DNA of 64,000 bases from B30-G6 sp963701385 (GTDB taxonomy: Bacteria; Desulfobacterota; Desulfobacteria; Desulfobacterales; B30-G6), in contig CAVOZW010000004.1 in the NCBI GenBank assembly GCA_963701385.1, positions 106,702 through 170,701 of the forward strand. Direction: 5' to 3'. Positions 27,776-35,664 of this stretch are shown here, piece after piece (position 1 is the stretch's first letter; every line of letters starts with the position of its first letter). The notes under the pieces were generated by a model. It saw nothing but the letters and a program-made list of their open reading frames with translations. It searched no databases and was not told where the DNA came from. A program made the translations under genes and the position numbers.

Positions 27776-27815
27776 ACCGAACATTTCATGAAACTTGACC
27801 AGAAATATTGTATTT

Positions 27816-27913
27816 GTCCGTCTTCGCATTAGGAGCTACGCCGAGACAGGTCCGTCTTCGCTCTAGAAGTTACGCCGAGACACGTCCGAGGTTTCCTTGC
27901 CGCAACAGGTCCG
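27816..27913 (+). repeat. 34-bp tandem repeat (GTCCGTCTTCGC... units)
   Basis: Units starting GTCCG lie at 27816, 27850 and 27884, spaced exactly 34 bp, and a fourth GTCCG at 27909. The first two share GTCCGTCTTCGC then a short A/T-rich part and TACGCCGAGACA; the third and fourth are degenerate. No gene overlaps it. Confidence 0.65.
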
Positions 27914-28084
27914 TCAAAACACGCCGCTGGGTCTGATCCCCCTTGCATTCAGAGGGAAAAGCCTTATCTTGTTTTCGTAACCGATAAACGCATTAAATTC
28001 CTTACCAAATTACGTGAAAGAATGCCGGTCATATAATGGCCGTTATCACGAGTTGAATCGATGAGTTAGACAGGGAGGTACCCC

Positions 28085-28297
28085 ATGAAACAAATAGATT
28101 GTAGTTCAGAAAAAATATCCAGCCGAACGTTAGGTGTGATACTTCTACCGCTGGCGTTGTTGCTAGGCTTTGTAGGCGGTCTTGTTTTGCCTATGGTGGG
28201 TTTTCTCTTCGCCGTTCCCCTACTGATATTGAGCGGTGTTTTTCTTTTTGCACCCGAAAGCAAGGCTTGCCAATTGATCAGGGGAAAATCGGCTTAG
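28085..28297 (+). CDS. small membrane protein of unknown function
   Basis: A 70-residue protein with two hydrophobic stretches (about residues 18-38 and 39-57) linked by a PMVGF turn, and a short charged C-terminus. An AGGGAGG ribosome site 4-5 nt before the ATG makes translation very likely. I recognise no family. It is followed by a strong hairpin terminator and then typA, and ends in TAG. Confidence 0.7.
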   Translation: MKQIDCSSEKISSRTLGVILLPLALLLGFVGGLVLPMVGFLFAVPLLILSGVFLFAPESKACQLIRGKSA

Positions 28298-28351
28298 CTG
28301 GATATTTCATGAAAATGTTGGTCTATATATTTTAACCCCAAGGACTTAAGC

Positions 28352-28399
28352 ACAAAAAGCATTTCCGGATCACGACCGGTGCCCGGTGATGCTTTTTGT
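28352..28399 (+). terminator. rho-independent-like terminator after the small membrane protein gene
   Basis: ACAAAAAGCAT (28352-28362) pairs with ATGCTTTTTGT (28389-28399), an 11-bp perfect stem around a 26-nt GC-rich inner part that can fold further; the right arm holds the T-run. It lies 30 bp before the typA start and could attenuate read-through into typA. Confidence 0.65.
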
Positions 28400-28430
28400 T
28401 TATTTGCATGCTAGGATAAGGATTTCGCCC

Positions 28431-30266
28431 ATGCCAGTGACACCCCAACAAAACAGTCAGTTGAGAAATATTGCCATCATTGCCCATGTCGACCATGGCA
28501 AAACAACCCTTGTGGATGCCATGTTTCGCCAAAGTGGACTCTTTAGAGAAACCCAGGTAATGGACGATAGACTCATGGATAGCATGGATCTCGAGCGTGA
28601 ACGCGGCATCACCATCGCAGCCAAAAACTGTTCAGTCGATTGGAAAGGCGTGCGAATCAACATCATCGACACCCCCGGTCATGCCGATTTCGGCGGTGAG
28701 GTTGAACGCGCCCTTTCCATGGCAGACGGTGCCATTCTGCTGGTCGATGCATCCGAAGGTCCCCTGCCGCAAACCCGCTTCGTTCTAAAAAAAGCCCTGG
28801 CGGCAGGGCTGAAGATCGTGGTTGTGATCAACAAGATCGATCGTCAGGATGCCCGGACACATGCCGTTCTCGATGAGATATATGATCTCCTCATCGATCT
28901 GGATGCCACGGATGAACAGATCGACTTCCCCCTTGTTTATGCCATCGGCCGAGATGGTATCGCCATCAAGGAACCGGATGAAAAAGGCCGTAATCTGGAT
29001 CTGCTGTTTGACACCATCCTCAAGGAAATCCCCGGCCCCTCTTACGACCCCGGAGCACCCTTTCAGTTGCGCGTCTCCGATCTAAGTTATTCTGATTACC
29101 TGGGAAGACTCGCCGTGGGTAAAATCTTCAATGGCAGCGCACACGCACGCGACAACCTGGTCTGTATCGGGGAGAATGGGGAAAAAATCCCTCTACAGGT
29201 CTCCAAACTTCAGATATATAAGGGCATGACACTCACTGCCGTGGATGAAGTTCAAACCGGCGATATTGCCGTTATCGCCGGCATCGAAAATGTCAAAATC
29301 GGTGACACCATCTGCCATCACGAACACCCCAGAGCGCTCCCCAGAATCCGGGTTGATGAGCCGACTGTCTCGATGAAGTTTTCGGTTAACACATCGCCAT
29401 TCGGGGGCCGGGAAGGCAAATATGTCCAGTCAAGCCGGCTTCGAGAGCGGCTGGTAAAGGAAACCCTTCTCAACGTAGCCGTTCAGATGGCTGAAACCGG
29501 TGACCGTGACAGCTTTCTGGTCAAAGGAAGGGGGGAATTTCAACTGGCCATTTTGATTGAAACCATGCGGCGAGAGGGCTTTGAATTCTGCGTAGGACAA
29601 CCGGAGGTCATTTTCCGCTATGAAAAGGGCAAGCGCTTGGAGCCCATGGAAAAACTGTTCGTGGATTGTGCAGAGTCGTTTCTGGGCATCGTGGTGGAAA
29701 AGCTCTCCCTTCGAAAAAGCAAAATGGTCAACCTGGTCAATAACGGCAGCGGTCGGGTGCGCATTGAATTGTCTGCCCCATCGAGAGCCTTGATCGGTTA
29801 CCGGGATGAGTTTCTCACCGATACCCGTGGCACAGGTATCCTGAACTCTATTTTTGACGGCTACGGAGAATACAGGGGTGACAGTACCAACCGGTTCACC
29901 GGGTCCCTTGTGGCCGATCGTACCGGGACGGCAGTGGCCTATGCCCTGTTCAATCTCGAACCCCGCGGGCGACTCTTCATCGAACCGGGTGATCCGACGT
30001 ACGAAGGAATGGTCATTGGTGAACACAACCGGAGTCAAGACATCAACGTGAACCCCTGCAAGGAAAAAAAACTCACCAACATGCGTGCCTCCGGCAAGGA
30101 TGAAGCCGTTATCCTGACCCCCATCAAACCACTGACCCTCGAATTCGCCATCAGCTTCATTCATGAAGATGAACTGCTGGAAGTGACGCCCCGTTCGCTG
30201 CGTATGCGCAAAACCATTCTTTCAGCCTCAAAACGTCATACTGCGAAGGCGGCCAAAAACAAGTGA
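28431..30266 (+). CDS. typA: ribosome-associated GTPase TypA/BipA
   Basis: TypA is a translational GTPase that acts in ribosome assembly and stress adaptation. The 611-residue protein shows G1 AHVDHGKTT, G2/G3 RGITIAAK with DTPGHADFGGEV, G4 NKID and the EF-G-like C-terminal domains; VSMKFSVNTSPFGGREGKYV and the late RMRKTILSA segments are specific for TypA. I chose the ATG at 28431 behind AAGGAT; the frame is open 15 codons farther, but that part is the right arm of the preceding hairpin. The next gene, tex, begins 36 bp later, suggesting a shared transcript. Confidence 0.96.
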   Translation: MPVTPQQNSQLRNIAIIAHVDHGKTTLVDAMFRQSGLFRETQVMDDRLMDSMDLERERGITIAAKNCSVDWKGVRINIIDTPGHADFGGEVERALSMADGAILLVDASEGPLPQTRFVLKKALAAGLKIVVVINKIDRQDARTHAVLDEIYDLLIDLDATDEQIDFPLVYAIGRDGIAIKEPDEKGRNLDLLFDTILKEIPGPSYDPGAPFQLRVSDLSYSDYLGRLAVGKIFNGSAHARDNLVCIGENGEKIPLQVSKLQIYKGMTLTAVDEVQTGDIAVIAGIENVKIGDTICHHEHPRALPRIRVDEPTVSMKFSVNTSPFGGREGKYVQSSRLRERLVKETLLNVAVQMAETGDRDSFLVKGRGEFQLAILIETMRREGFEFCVGQPEVIFRYEKGKRLEPMEKLFVDCAESFLGIVVEKLSLRKSKMVNLVNNGSGRVRIELSAPSRALIGYRDEFLTDTRGTGILNSIFDGYGEYRGDSTNRFTGSLVADRTGTAVAYALFNLEPRGRLFIEPGDPTYEGMVIGEHNRSQDINVNPCKEKKLTNMRASGKDEAVILTPIKPLTLEFAISFIHEDELLEVTPRSLRMRKTILSASKRHTAKAAKNK

Positions 30267-30302
30267 CCCTTCCTTGACCCTTAACAGAAAGATAAACAAA
30301 CC

Positions 30303-32591
30303 ATGCAAAAAGACACCTCCATCGCCACCATCGCAAATGAACTCAGCATCAATGACCAGCAAGTGGACGCTGTGGCCGCGCTCCTCTCGGATGGATCCAG
30401 CATTCCCTTTATCGCGCGTTATCGAAAAGAAGTCACCGGAAGCCTGGACGAAGTCGCCGTGTCGGTCATACGGGACAGGCTCAACCAGTTGCGCGATCTT
30501 AGGGAGAGACAGGCAGCCATCCTGAAATCTCTTGAAAAACACGGACATCTGACAGATGAACGCCGTCAAAAGGTCCTTGAAGCGCAAACAATGGCGGTGC
30601 TGGAAGATATTTATCTGCCGTTCAAACCCAAGCGGCGAACAAAAGCGGTCATCGCAAGGGAAAAAGGGCTCGAACCCCTGGCACAGCTGATCCTGGAGCA
30701 GAAAAACATCGACCCATCCCAGGAAGCGCTCGCATACATCGATCTAGAGAAACAGGTTGAAACCTTAGAGAACGCCCTTGCCGGCGCCCGGGATATTATT
30801 GCCGAAGTCATCAATGAAAACGACGAGGCGCGGTCCCGGTTGCGAAACCTCTTTTTTACCAGGGCCAAGATAAGAAGCCGGGTGGTGGCCGGTATGGAGG
30901 AAACCGGTGCCAAGTTCAAGGATTATTTTGATTGGGAAGAACCGATTGCCAAGGTACCGTCTCACCGAATGCTGGCCATGCGGCGTGGCGAAAAGGAAAA
31001 CGTTCTGATCCTGGACATTTCACCCAACGAAGAAGACGCCATTGCCATCCTGGAGGATTTGTTTGTCAACGGGGATGGGGCGGATTCGGATCAGGTCAAA
31101 TTGGCTGTCATCGATGGGTACAAACGGCTCCTTTCCCATTCGATGGAAACGGAAACCCGAGTGTTTACCAAGCAGCGTGCCGACGATGAAGCGATACGCG
31201 TTTTCGCGGAAAATCTCCGGCAGTTGCTGTTGTCGCCCCCTTTGGGTGCCAAGCGCGTTATGGGGATCGACCCGGGGTTCAGAACAGGGTGCAAGGTCGC
31301 CTGCCTGGACCGCCAGGGAGCGCTCCTGCATCACGATACGATCTATCCGCACATGTCAGAGAAAAAAGCACTCGAAGACAGTGCCAAAATGCAGTCTCTG
31401 TGCAAGCAGTTTCGAATCGAAGCCATTGCCGTAGGGAACGGTACCGCAGGCAGAGAAACCGAAACCTTTGTCAGAGCGGCGCTGTCATCGGAAAGCATTC
31501 AGGTGCTCATGGTCAATGAAAGTGGGGCATCGGTCTATTCTGCGTCAGAGGTGGCCCGTGAAGAGTTTCCGGAGCACGACCTGACCGTACGCGGTGCCGT
31601 GTCTATTGGGCGGCGGCTGATGGACCCCCTGGCCGAACTCGTAAAAATCGATCCCAAATCCATTGGCGTCGGCCAGTACCAGCACGATGTAGACCAGACA
31701 TCCCTCAAGCAGACCCTTGACGACATTGTGATGAGCTGCGTCAACAATGTCGGAGTAGACCTGAATAGAGCCAGCGCTCAGCTCCTGACCTATGTGTCAG
31801 GCCTGAATGTCGGAATTGCTAAGAATATCGTCCTTCATCGCGACACCCATGGCCCCTTCCGGAACCGGGAACAACTCTTCAAGGTGTCACGGTTGGGACC
31901 CAAGGCATTCGAGCAGTCTGCAGGCTTCCTGCGTATCGTGGATGGTGAGAACCCTCTCGATGCCAGCGCCGTACATCCCGAAAGCTATGCCATCGTCGAT
32001 GCCATGTCCAAAGACCTGGGCATGTCTGTGCCCGATATGATGCAAAAAGCTGATTTGCGACCTCAGATTGATCTGTCCCGTTACGTAACGAAGACGGTCG
32101 GTATTCCCACATTGAATGACATCCTGGACGAACTGGCCAAACCCGGTCGTGACCCAAGAGAAACATTCGAGGCGTTTTCATTTACCGACGGTATCGAAAA
32201 AATCGCTGACCTGCATAAAGGCATGCAGTTACCCGGTATCGTGACAAACATAACGGCTTTCGGCGCATTCGTAGACATCGGTGTCCACCAGGACGGTCTC
32301 GTTCATATCAGTCAGATGGCGGATCGATTTGTGAAAAATCCAGCCGATATCGTGAAGGTTCAGCAACAGGTCACGGTATCGGTGCTCGATATCGATGTGG
32401 CTAGAAACCGGATATCCCTTTCCATGAAAAAAACCGTTGATCCCGGGGAAAAGAGCACCCAAAAGCCCACTGTCGGAAAGACGCGTCTCCGCAGACCCAA
32501 ACCAGAAAAAAACCAAAACCGTAAACCTGAAAAAAAACCGGCCCCTCAAGGCTCCCTGGCCGAAGCGCTGCTCAAAAGCGGGTTGAAATGA
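30303..32591 (+). CDS. tex: S1 RNA-binding protein Tex
   Basis: A 762-residue member of the Tex family of transcription/RNA-binding factors. Order of domains: helical Tex N-terminal region with FIARYRKEVTGSLDE, an RNase H-like YqgF fold (MGIDPGFRTGCKVACLD), helix-hairpin-helix repeats (YVSGLNVGIAKNIVLHRD) and a C-terminal S1 domain (GIVTNITAFGAFVDIGVHQDGLVHISQMA). A basic tail ends with PQGSLAEALLKSGLK. The TGA stop (32589-32591) is also the first three bases of repeat copy E. The gene probably shares a transcript with typA. Confidence 0.96.
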   Translation: MQKDTSIATIANELSINDQQVDAVAALLSDGSSIPFIARYRKEVTGSLDEVAVSVIRDRLNQLRDLRERQAAILKSLEKHGHLTDERRQKVLEAQTMAVLEDIYLPFKPKRRTKAVIAREKGLEPLAQLILEQKNIDPSQEALAYIDLEKQVETLENALAGARDIIAEVINENDEARSRLRNLFFTRAKIRSRVVAGMEETGAKFKDYFDWEEPIAKVPSHRMLAMRRGEKENVLILDISPNEEDAIAILEDLFVNGDGADSDQVKLAVIDGYKRLLSHSMETETRVFTKQRADDEAIRVFAENLRQLLLSPPLGAKRVMGIDPGFRTGCKVACLDRQGALLHHDTIYPHMSEKKALEDSAKMQSLCKQFRIEAIAVGNGTAGRETETFVRAALSSESIQVLMVNESGASVYSASEVAREEFPEHDLTVRGAVSIGRRLMDPLAELVKIDPKSIGVGQYQHDVDQTSLKQTLDDIVMSCVNNVGVDLNRASAQLLTYVSGLNVGIAKNIVLHRDTHGPFRNREQLFKVSRLGPKAFEQSAGFLRIVDGENPLDASAVHPESYAIVDAMSKDLGMSVPDMMQKADLRPQIDLSRYVTKTVGIPTLNDILDELAKPGRDPRETFEAFSFTDGIEKIADLHKGMQLPGIVTNITAFGAFVDIGVHQDGLVHISQMADRFVKNPADIVKVQQQVTVSVLDIDVARNRISLSMKKTVDPGEKSTQKPTVGKTRLRRPKPEKNQNRKPEKKPAPQGSLAEALLKSGLK

Positions 32592-32671
32592 AGCTCCCCG
32601 CAGCAAGCTGCAAAACATCTACGACATCAAGGGATGCTGTCTCATTTGGATTCACTCGTTGTTTCGGTTCA
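32589..32671 (+). repeat. interspersed TGAA...GGTTCA repeat, copy E, between convergent tex and LapA-domain genes
   Basis: Begins TGAAGCTCCCCGCAGCAAG and ends GTTTCGGTTCA. The first three bases TGA are the stop of tex, and the last three TCA are the complement of the TGA stop of the minus-strand LapA-domain gene. The repeat therefore fills the whole gap and closes both genes. Confidence 0.85.
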
Positions 32672-32893
32672 CGTTTGGCTCTTTCGTTTTTTGTTATTAT
32701 TGGATTTCCTGAACATCTGGGTCAGTATCCATCCGGTTAGCAATCCAAATACAAACGTTGCCATCAGGACAATTGCCCTGGAGGCCTCGATTTTCCAAAA
32801 AAGAAAACTAACCGTTACAACTTGAGCATTCTGAACGATGAATACGGCAAAAACGAACAAGACGACGATTGCGATCACGAGTTTAACGTTCAT
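32669..32893 (-). CDS. LapA-domain small membrane protein
   Basis: A 74-residue protein with two membrane helices (about residues 4-22 and 42-63), the QNAQVVTVSFLFWKIEASRA linker typical of LapA (DUF1049) domains, and a basic tail. E. coli LapA is linked to lipopolysaccharide assembly through FtsH-dependent control of LpxC; this protein lacks a LapB-like partner nearby. A GGAGA ribosome site precedes the ATG. Its stop codon is the right end of repeat copy E. It is divergent from the patatin gene. Confidence 0.85.
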   Translation of the reverse strand: MNVKLVIAIVVLFVFAVFIVQNAQVVTVSFLFWKIEASRAIVLMATFVFGLLTGWILTQMFRKSNNNKKRKSQT

Positions 32894-33013
32894 GTATTGT
32901 AATGTCTCCTCTGTGAAGAATAAAATTGACTTGCCAGCCTAAGCATTCTTAAATATCATAATAGCCTGGCAAGGTCAAAAACTAACCATCCGTTCAGATT
33001 GAGGAAGCGTTTA

Positions 33014-34180
33014 ATGACCGTTGATGACAAAGGATTGGCACTCGTTCTAAGTGGCGGCGGTGCTAGAGCAGCATATCAAGTCGGTTTTTTAAAATGCCTT
33101 GCCCGTAATTTTCCTGATCTCAAACTTCCCATTATCACCGGTGTATCCGCCGGCGCCATTAACGCCGCTTTTCTGGCAAATCATGCGGGCACCTTCGGGG
33201 ACGCCGTGAGAGACTTATCTGCTTTATGGCTCAAGCTTTCAATGGATCAGGTAATTTGTGTGGATACCTGGAAACTGGTCCGAAATGTTTTCAGATGGGG
33301 TTTTCGGCTTACGTCTGGTGGGGTGGCCAAAACGTCATCGGCCAAAAGCCTCCTGGACTCGACACCGCTTCGAGAGCTGCTGCAAAAAGCGCTGTTACCA
33401 AAAGATAACGTGATTGCCGGTATTGGCAGGAACATACAACAGGGGAAACTGAAAGCGTTTGCCATTACCGGAACCAACTATGCCACAGGCCAGGCTGTGA
33501 CCTGGGTTATGGGCAGAAACGTCAGGATGTGGGAACGCCCATGGCGGCGAAGTGAAGGCACAGATATTACCATCGACCACATCATGTCCTCGGCTTCCCT
33601 GCCGCTGCTTTTTCCGGCCGTCGGCGTTGGAAAATCCTGGTACGGTGACGGTGGTATCCGGCAGTCAGCGCCACTTTCGCCGGCAATATATCTCGGCGCC
33701 AGACAAATTCTGGCTGTCTCGACACATCATCGGAAATCCCTGCAGGAAGCAACCATACCCGTCTGCATCGGATACCCGCCCCCCGCCCAAATAGCAGGCA
33801 CATTAATGAATTCTATTTTCCTGGATGCGCTGGATCAAGATGTTCGAACGCTCGAGCGTACCAATCAATTGCTCCTTCAAATCCCCCAAGAACAGCACGG
33901 TGACCGACACGTGGTCCATCACTTTGTTATACGGCCGTCAAAGGACCTGGGGGAACTGGCAGGTGGATTTGAGCCGCAATTGCCGTACATGTTTCGGTAT
34001 CTTTTTCGGGGCATTGGCAGCCATGAGACATCCAGCCCGGATTGGTTGAGCATGGTCCTGTTCGATCCGAATTACCTGGCACGTCTGATTAAACTGGGCG
34101 AAAGAGATGCCGACAGGCAGGGCGAAGAGCTGATGGCATTTATAAATGCCGGCGATATGCCGGAAAAGAAATCAAGTTGA
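33014..34180 (+). CDS. patatin-like phospholipase
   Basis: A 388-residue serine hydrolase of the patatin group. The oxyanion loop GGGARAAYQVG, nucleophile elbow GVSAGAINAAF (G-x-S-x-G) and catalytic Asp in GDGGIRQSAPLSPAI are all present, giving the Ser-Asp dyad. It should cleave acyl groups from membrane lipids, probably in the cytoplasm since no signal peptide is visible. I prefer the ATG at 33014 behind GAGGAAG over the upstream TTG at 32999. The acyl-CoA dehydrogenase gene begins 18 bp later, so the two probably form an operon, consistent with fatty acid release and oxidation (inference). Confidence 0.92.
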   Translation: MTVDDKGLALVLSGGGARAAYQVGFLKCLARNFPDLKLPIITGVSAGAINAAFLANHAGTFGDAVRDLSALWLKLSMDQVICVDTWKLVRNVFRWGFRLTSGGVAKTSSAKSLLDSTPLRELLQKALLPKDNVIAGIGRNIQQGKLKAFAITGTNYATGQAVTWVMGRNVRMWERPWRRSEGTDITIDHIMSSASLPLLFPAVGVGKSWYGDGGIRQSAPLSPAIYLGARQILAVSTHHRKSLQEATIPVCIGYPPPAQIAGTLMNSIFLDALDQDVRTLERTNQLLLQIPQEQHGDRHVVHHFVIRPSKDLGELAGGFEPQLPYMFRYLFRGIGSHETSSPDWLSMVLFDPNYLARLIKLGERDADRQGEELMAFINAGDMPEKKSS

Positions 34181-34198
34181 TCCCAAGCTGGAGGTCGC

Positions 34199-35548
34199 AT
34201 GTTAAATTTCAATTTGTCTAAAAAGCAGCTCGACATTCAAGAAAAGGCACGTGAGTTTGCGTTAAGAGAGATACTGCCCGTGGCATGGTATTACGATGAG
34301 AAAGATGAACTTCCCCTGTCTGTGTTACGCAAGGCCTATGATGAAGGCCTGATGAACAATGACATACCAAAAAAGTATGGCGGTAATGGGTATGGGATAC
34401 TCGAAGGCGCCATCATGACCGAGGAAATTGCCGCGGCCTGCCCAGGTCTGGCCACTTCGCTTTTCGACAATTCCCTGGGCGCGGAGCCCCTTATTCTTTG
34501 CAGCAACGAAAGGCTCAAAAAGAAATATCTCCCCAGACTCTTAAACGAATTCAAGCTGATCTGTTTTGCCACATCCGAACCGATCATGGGATCGGACGTT
34601 GCCGGTATGCGCTGTAAAGCCGAAAGAGAGGGAAATGACTTCCTGTTGAACGGAACCAAGTACTGGATCACCAACGGGGGGGTGGCCGATTACTTTTCCG
34701 TATTTGCCACCCAAGACCCGAAATCCGGTCATGAAGGCATCGGGGCCTTTCTGGTGGAAAAATCCTGGAAAGGCGTATCCATTGGCAAGGCCATTCCCAA
34801 ACTCGGTCAACGCTGTTCCAATACGGTTGGTCTGAAGTTGAAAAATGTCAAGGTACCTAAAGAAAATATACTGGCTCCACCCGGGGAAGGTTTCATGCTC
34901 GCCATGAAGACCTTTTCCAGGACGCGTCCGGTTGTGGGAGCCTTTGGCGTGGGAGGGGCCCGAAGCGCCATGGAATACGCCATCGATTACGCAAAAAAAC
35001 GCATGGCCTTTGGGTCCAAGATCGGGGATTTTCAGGCGGTTCAGTTCAAAATCGCGGAGATGTACCAGAAGGTTGAAACAGCGCGTTTACTGGTCTGGAA
35101 GGCGGCCTGGGAAGCGGACAAGGGACTGGACCCGACCATAAACGCCTCCATCGCCAAGTTCTATGCGACCGAAACGGCCCTGGAAGTTGTCAACGAGGCC
35201 CTGCAGATACTCGGTGGTTACGGCTATACCAGAATGTTCCCCCTGGAAAAACTCCTCCGCGATATCCGCCTTTTGAGAATATACGAAGGGACCAGTGAAA
35301 TTCAGCGCATGATTGTTTCCGCTCATGCCATGCACACGTATCAGCCGGTCATGCCGGCCCTGGAAGACCTGCCGTTGTTCCGAGACAAAAATCCCTTACA
35401 GCCGGACAAAAAAAGCAAGATAAAAACAGCCTGGCGCTGCCGCATGTGTGGTCATGTACACTACGGGGAAAACCCGCCCAAGGAATGTCCCTACTGCTTT
35501 TTTCCGGAAACCGCCTTCAAAAAAATATGGCCGCTTGAAACGTTGTAG
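34199..35548 (+). CDS. acyl-CoA dehydrogenase with C-terminal rubredoxin-like domain
   Basis: A 449-residue fusion. Residues 1 to about 390 form an acyl-CoA dehydrogenase (ACAD): the FAD loops CFATSEPIMGSDVAGM and YWITNGGVADYF, the helix FSRTRPVVGAFGVGGA, GGYGYTRMFPLEKLLRDIRL and the catalytic glutamate context RIYEGTSEIQRM. The last 40 residues carry CxxC-x(n)-CxxC: WRCRMCGHVHYGENPP and KECPYCFFPE, a rubredoxin-like iron site. Electrons from FADH2 could pass directly to this site rather than through free ETF. Start ATG follows TGGAGG. It follows the patatin gene after 18 bp and ends in TAG, convergent with the ferredoxin-domain gene at 35665. Confidence 0.92.
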   Translation: MLNFNLSKKQLDIQEKAREFALREILPVAWYYDEKDELPLSVLRKAYDEGLMNNDIPKKYGGNGYGILEGAIMTEEIAAACPGLATSLFDNSLGAEPLILCSNERLKKKYLPRLLNEFKLICFATSEPIMGSDVAGMRCKAEREGNDFLLNGTKYWITNGGVADYFSVFATQDPKSGHEGIGAFLVEKSWKGVSIGKAIPKLGQRCSNTVGLKLKNVKVPKENILAPPGEGFMLAMKTFSRTRPVVGAFGVGGARSAMEYAIDYAKKRMAFGSKIGDFQAVQFKIAEMYQKVETARLLVWKAAWEADKGLDPTINASIAKFYATETALEVVNEALQILGGYGYTRMFPLEKLLRDIRLLRIYEGTSEIQRMIVSAHAMHTYQPVMPALEDLPLFRDKNPLQPDKKSKIKTAWRCRMCGHVHYGENPPKECPYCFFPETAFKKIWPLETL

Positions 35549-35624
35549 TACTTGCCTTTTTTCATGAAGGCTCGTACGAAGGCTTACGGATACATCAAAA
35601 CGAAACAACAAGAGACCCTTATAA

Positions 35625-35646
35625 TAATATATGAATACCCGTCCCC
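35625..35646. repeat. 22-nt exact repeat, copy 2
   Basis: Identical to 8344-8365. It lies 19 bp beyond the stop of the minus-strand ferredoxin-domain gene. Confidence 0.6.
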
Positions 35647-35664
35647 AAATCGGTATTGAGCGGG

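Noticed and set aside
28386..28430. Upstream start of typA
   Set aside because: This part is the right arm of a terminator hairpin and lacks family similarity; the ATG at 28431 has a ribosome site.
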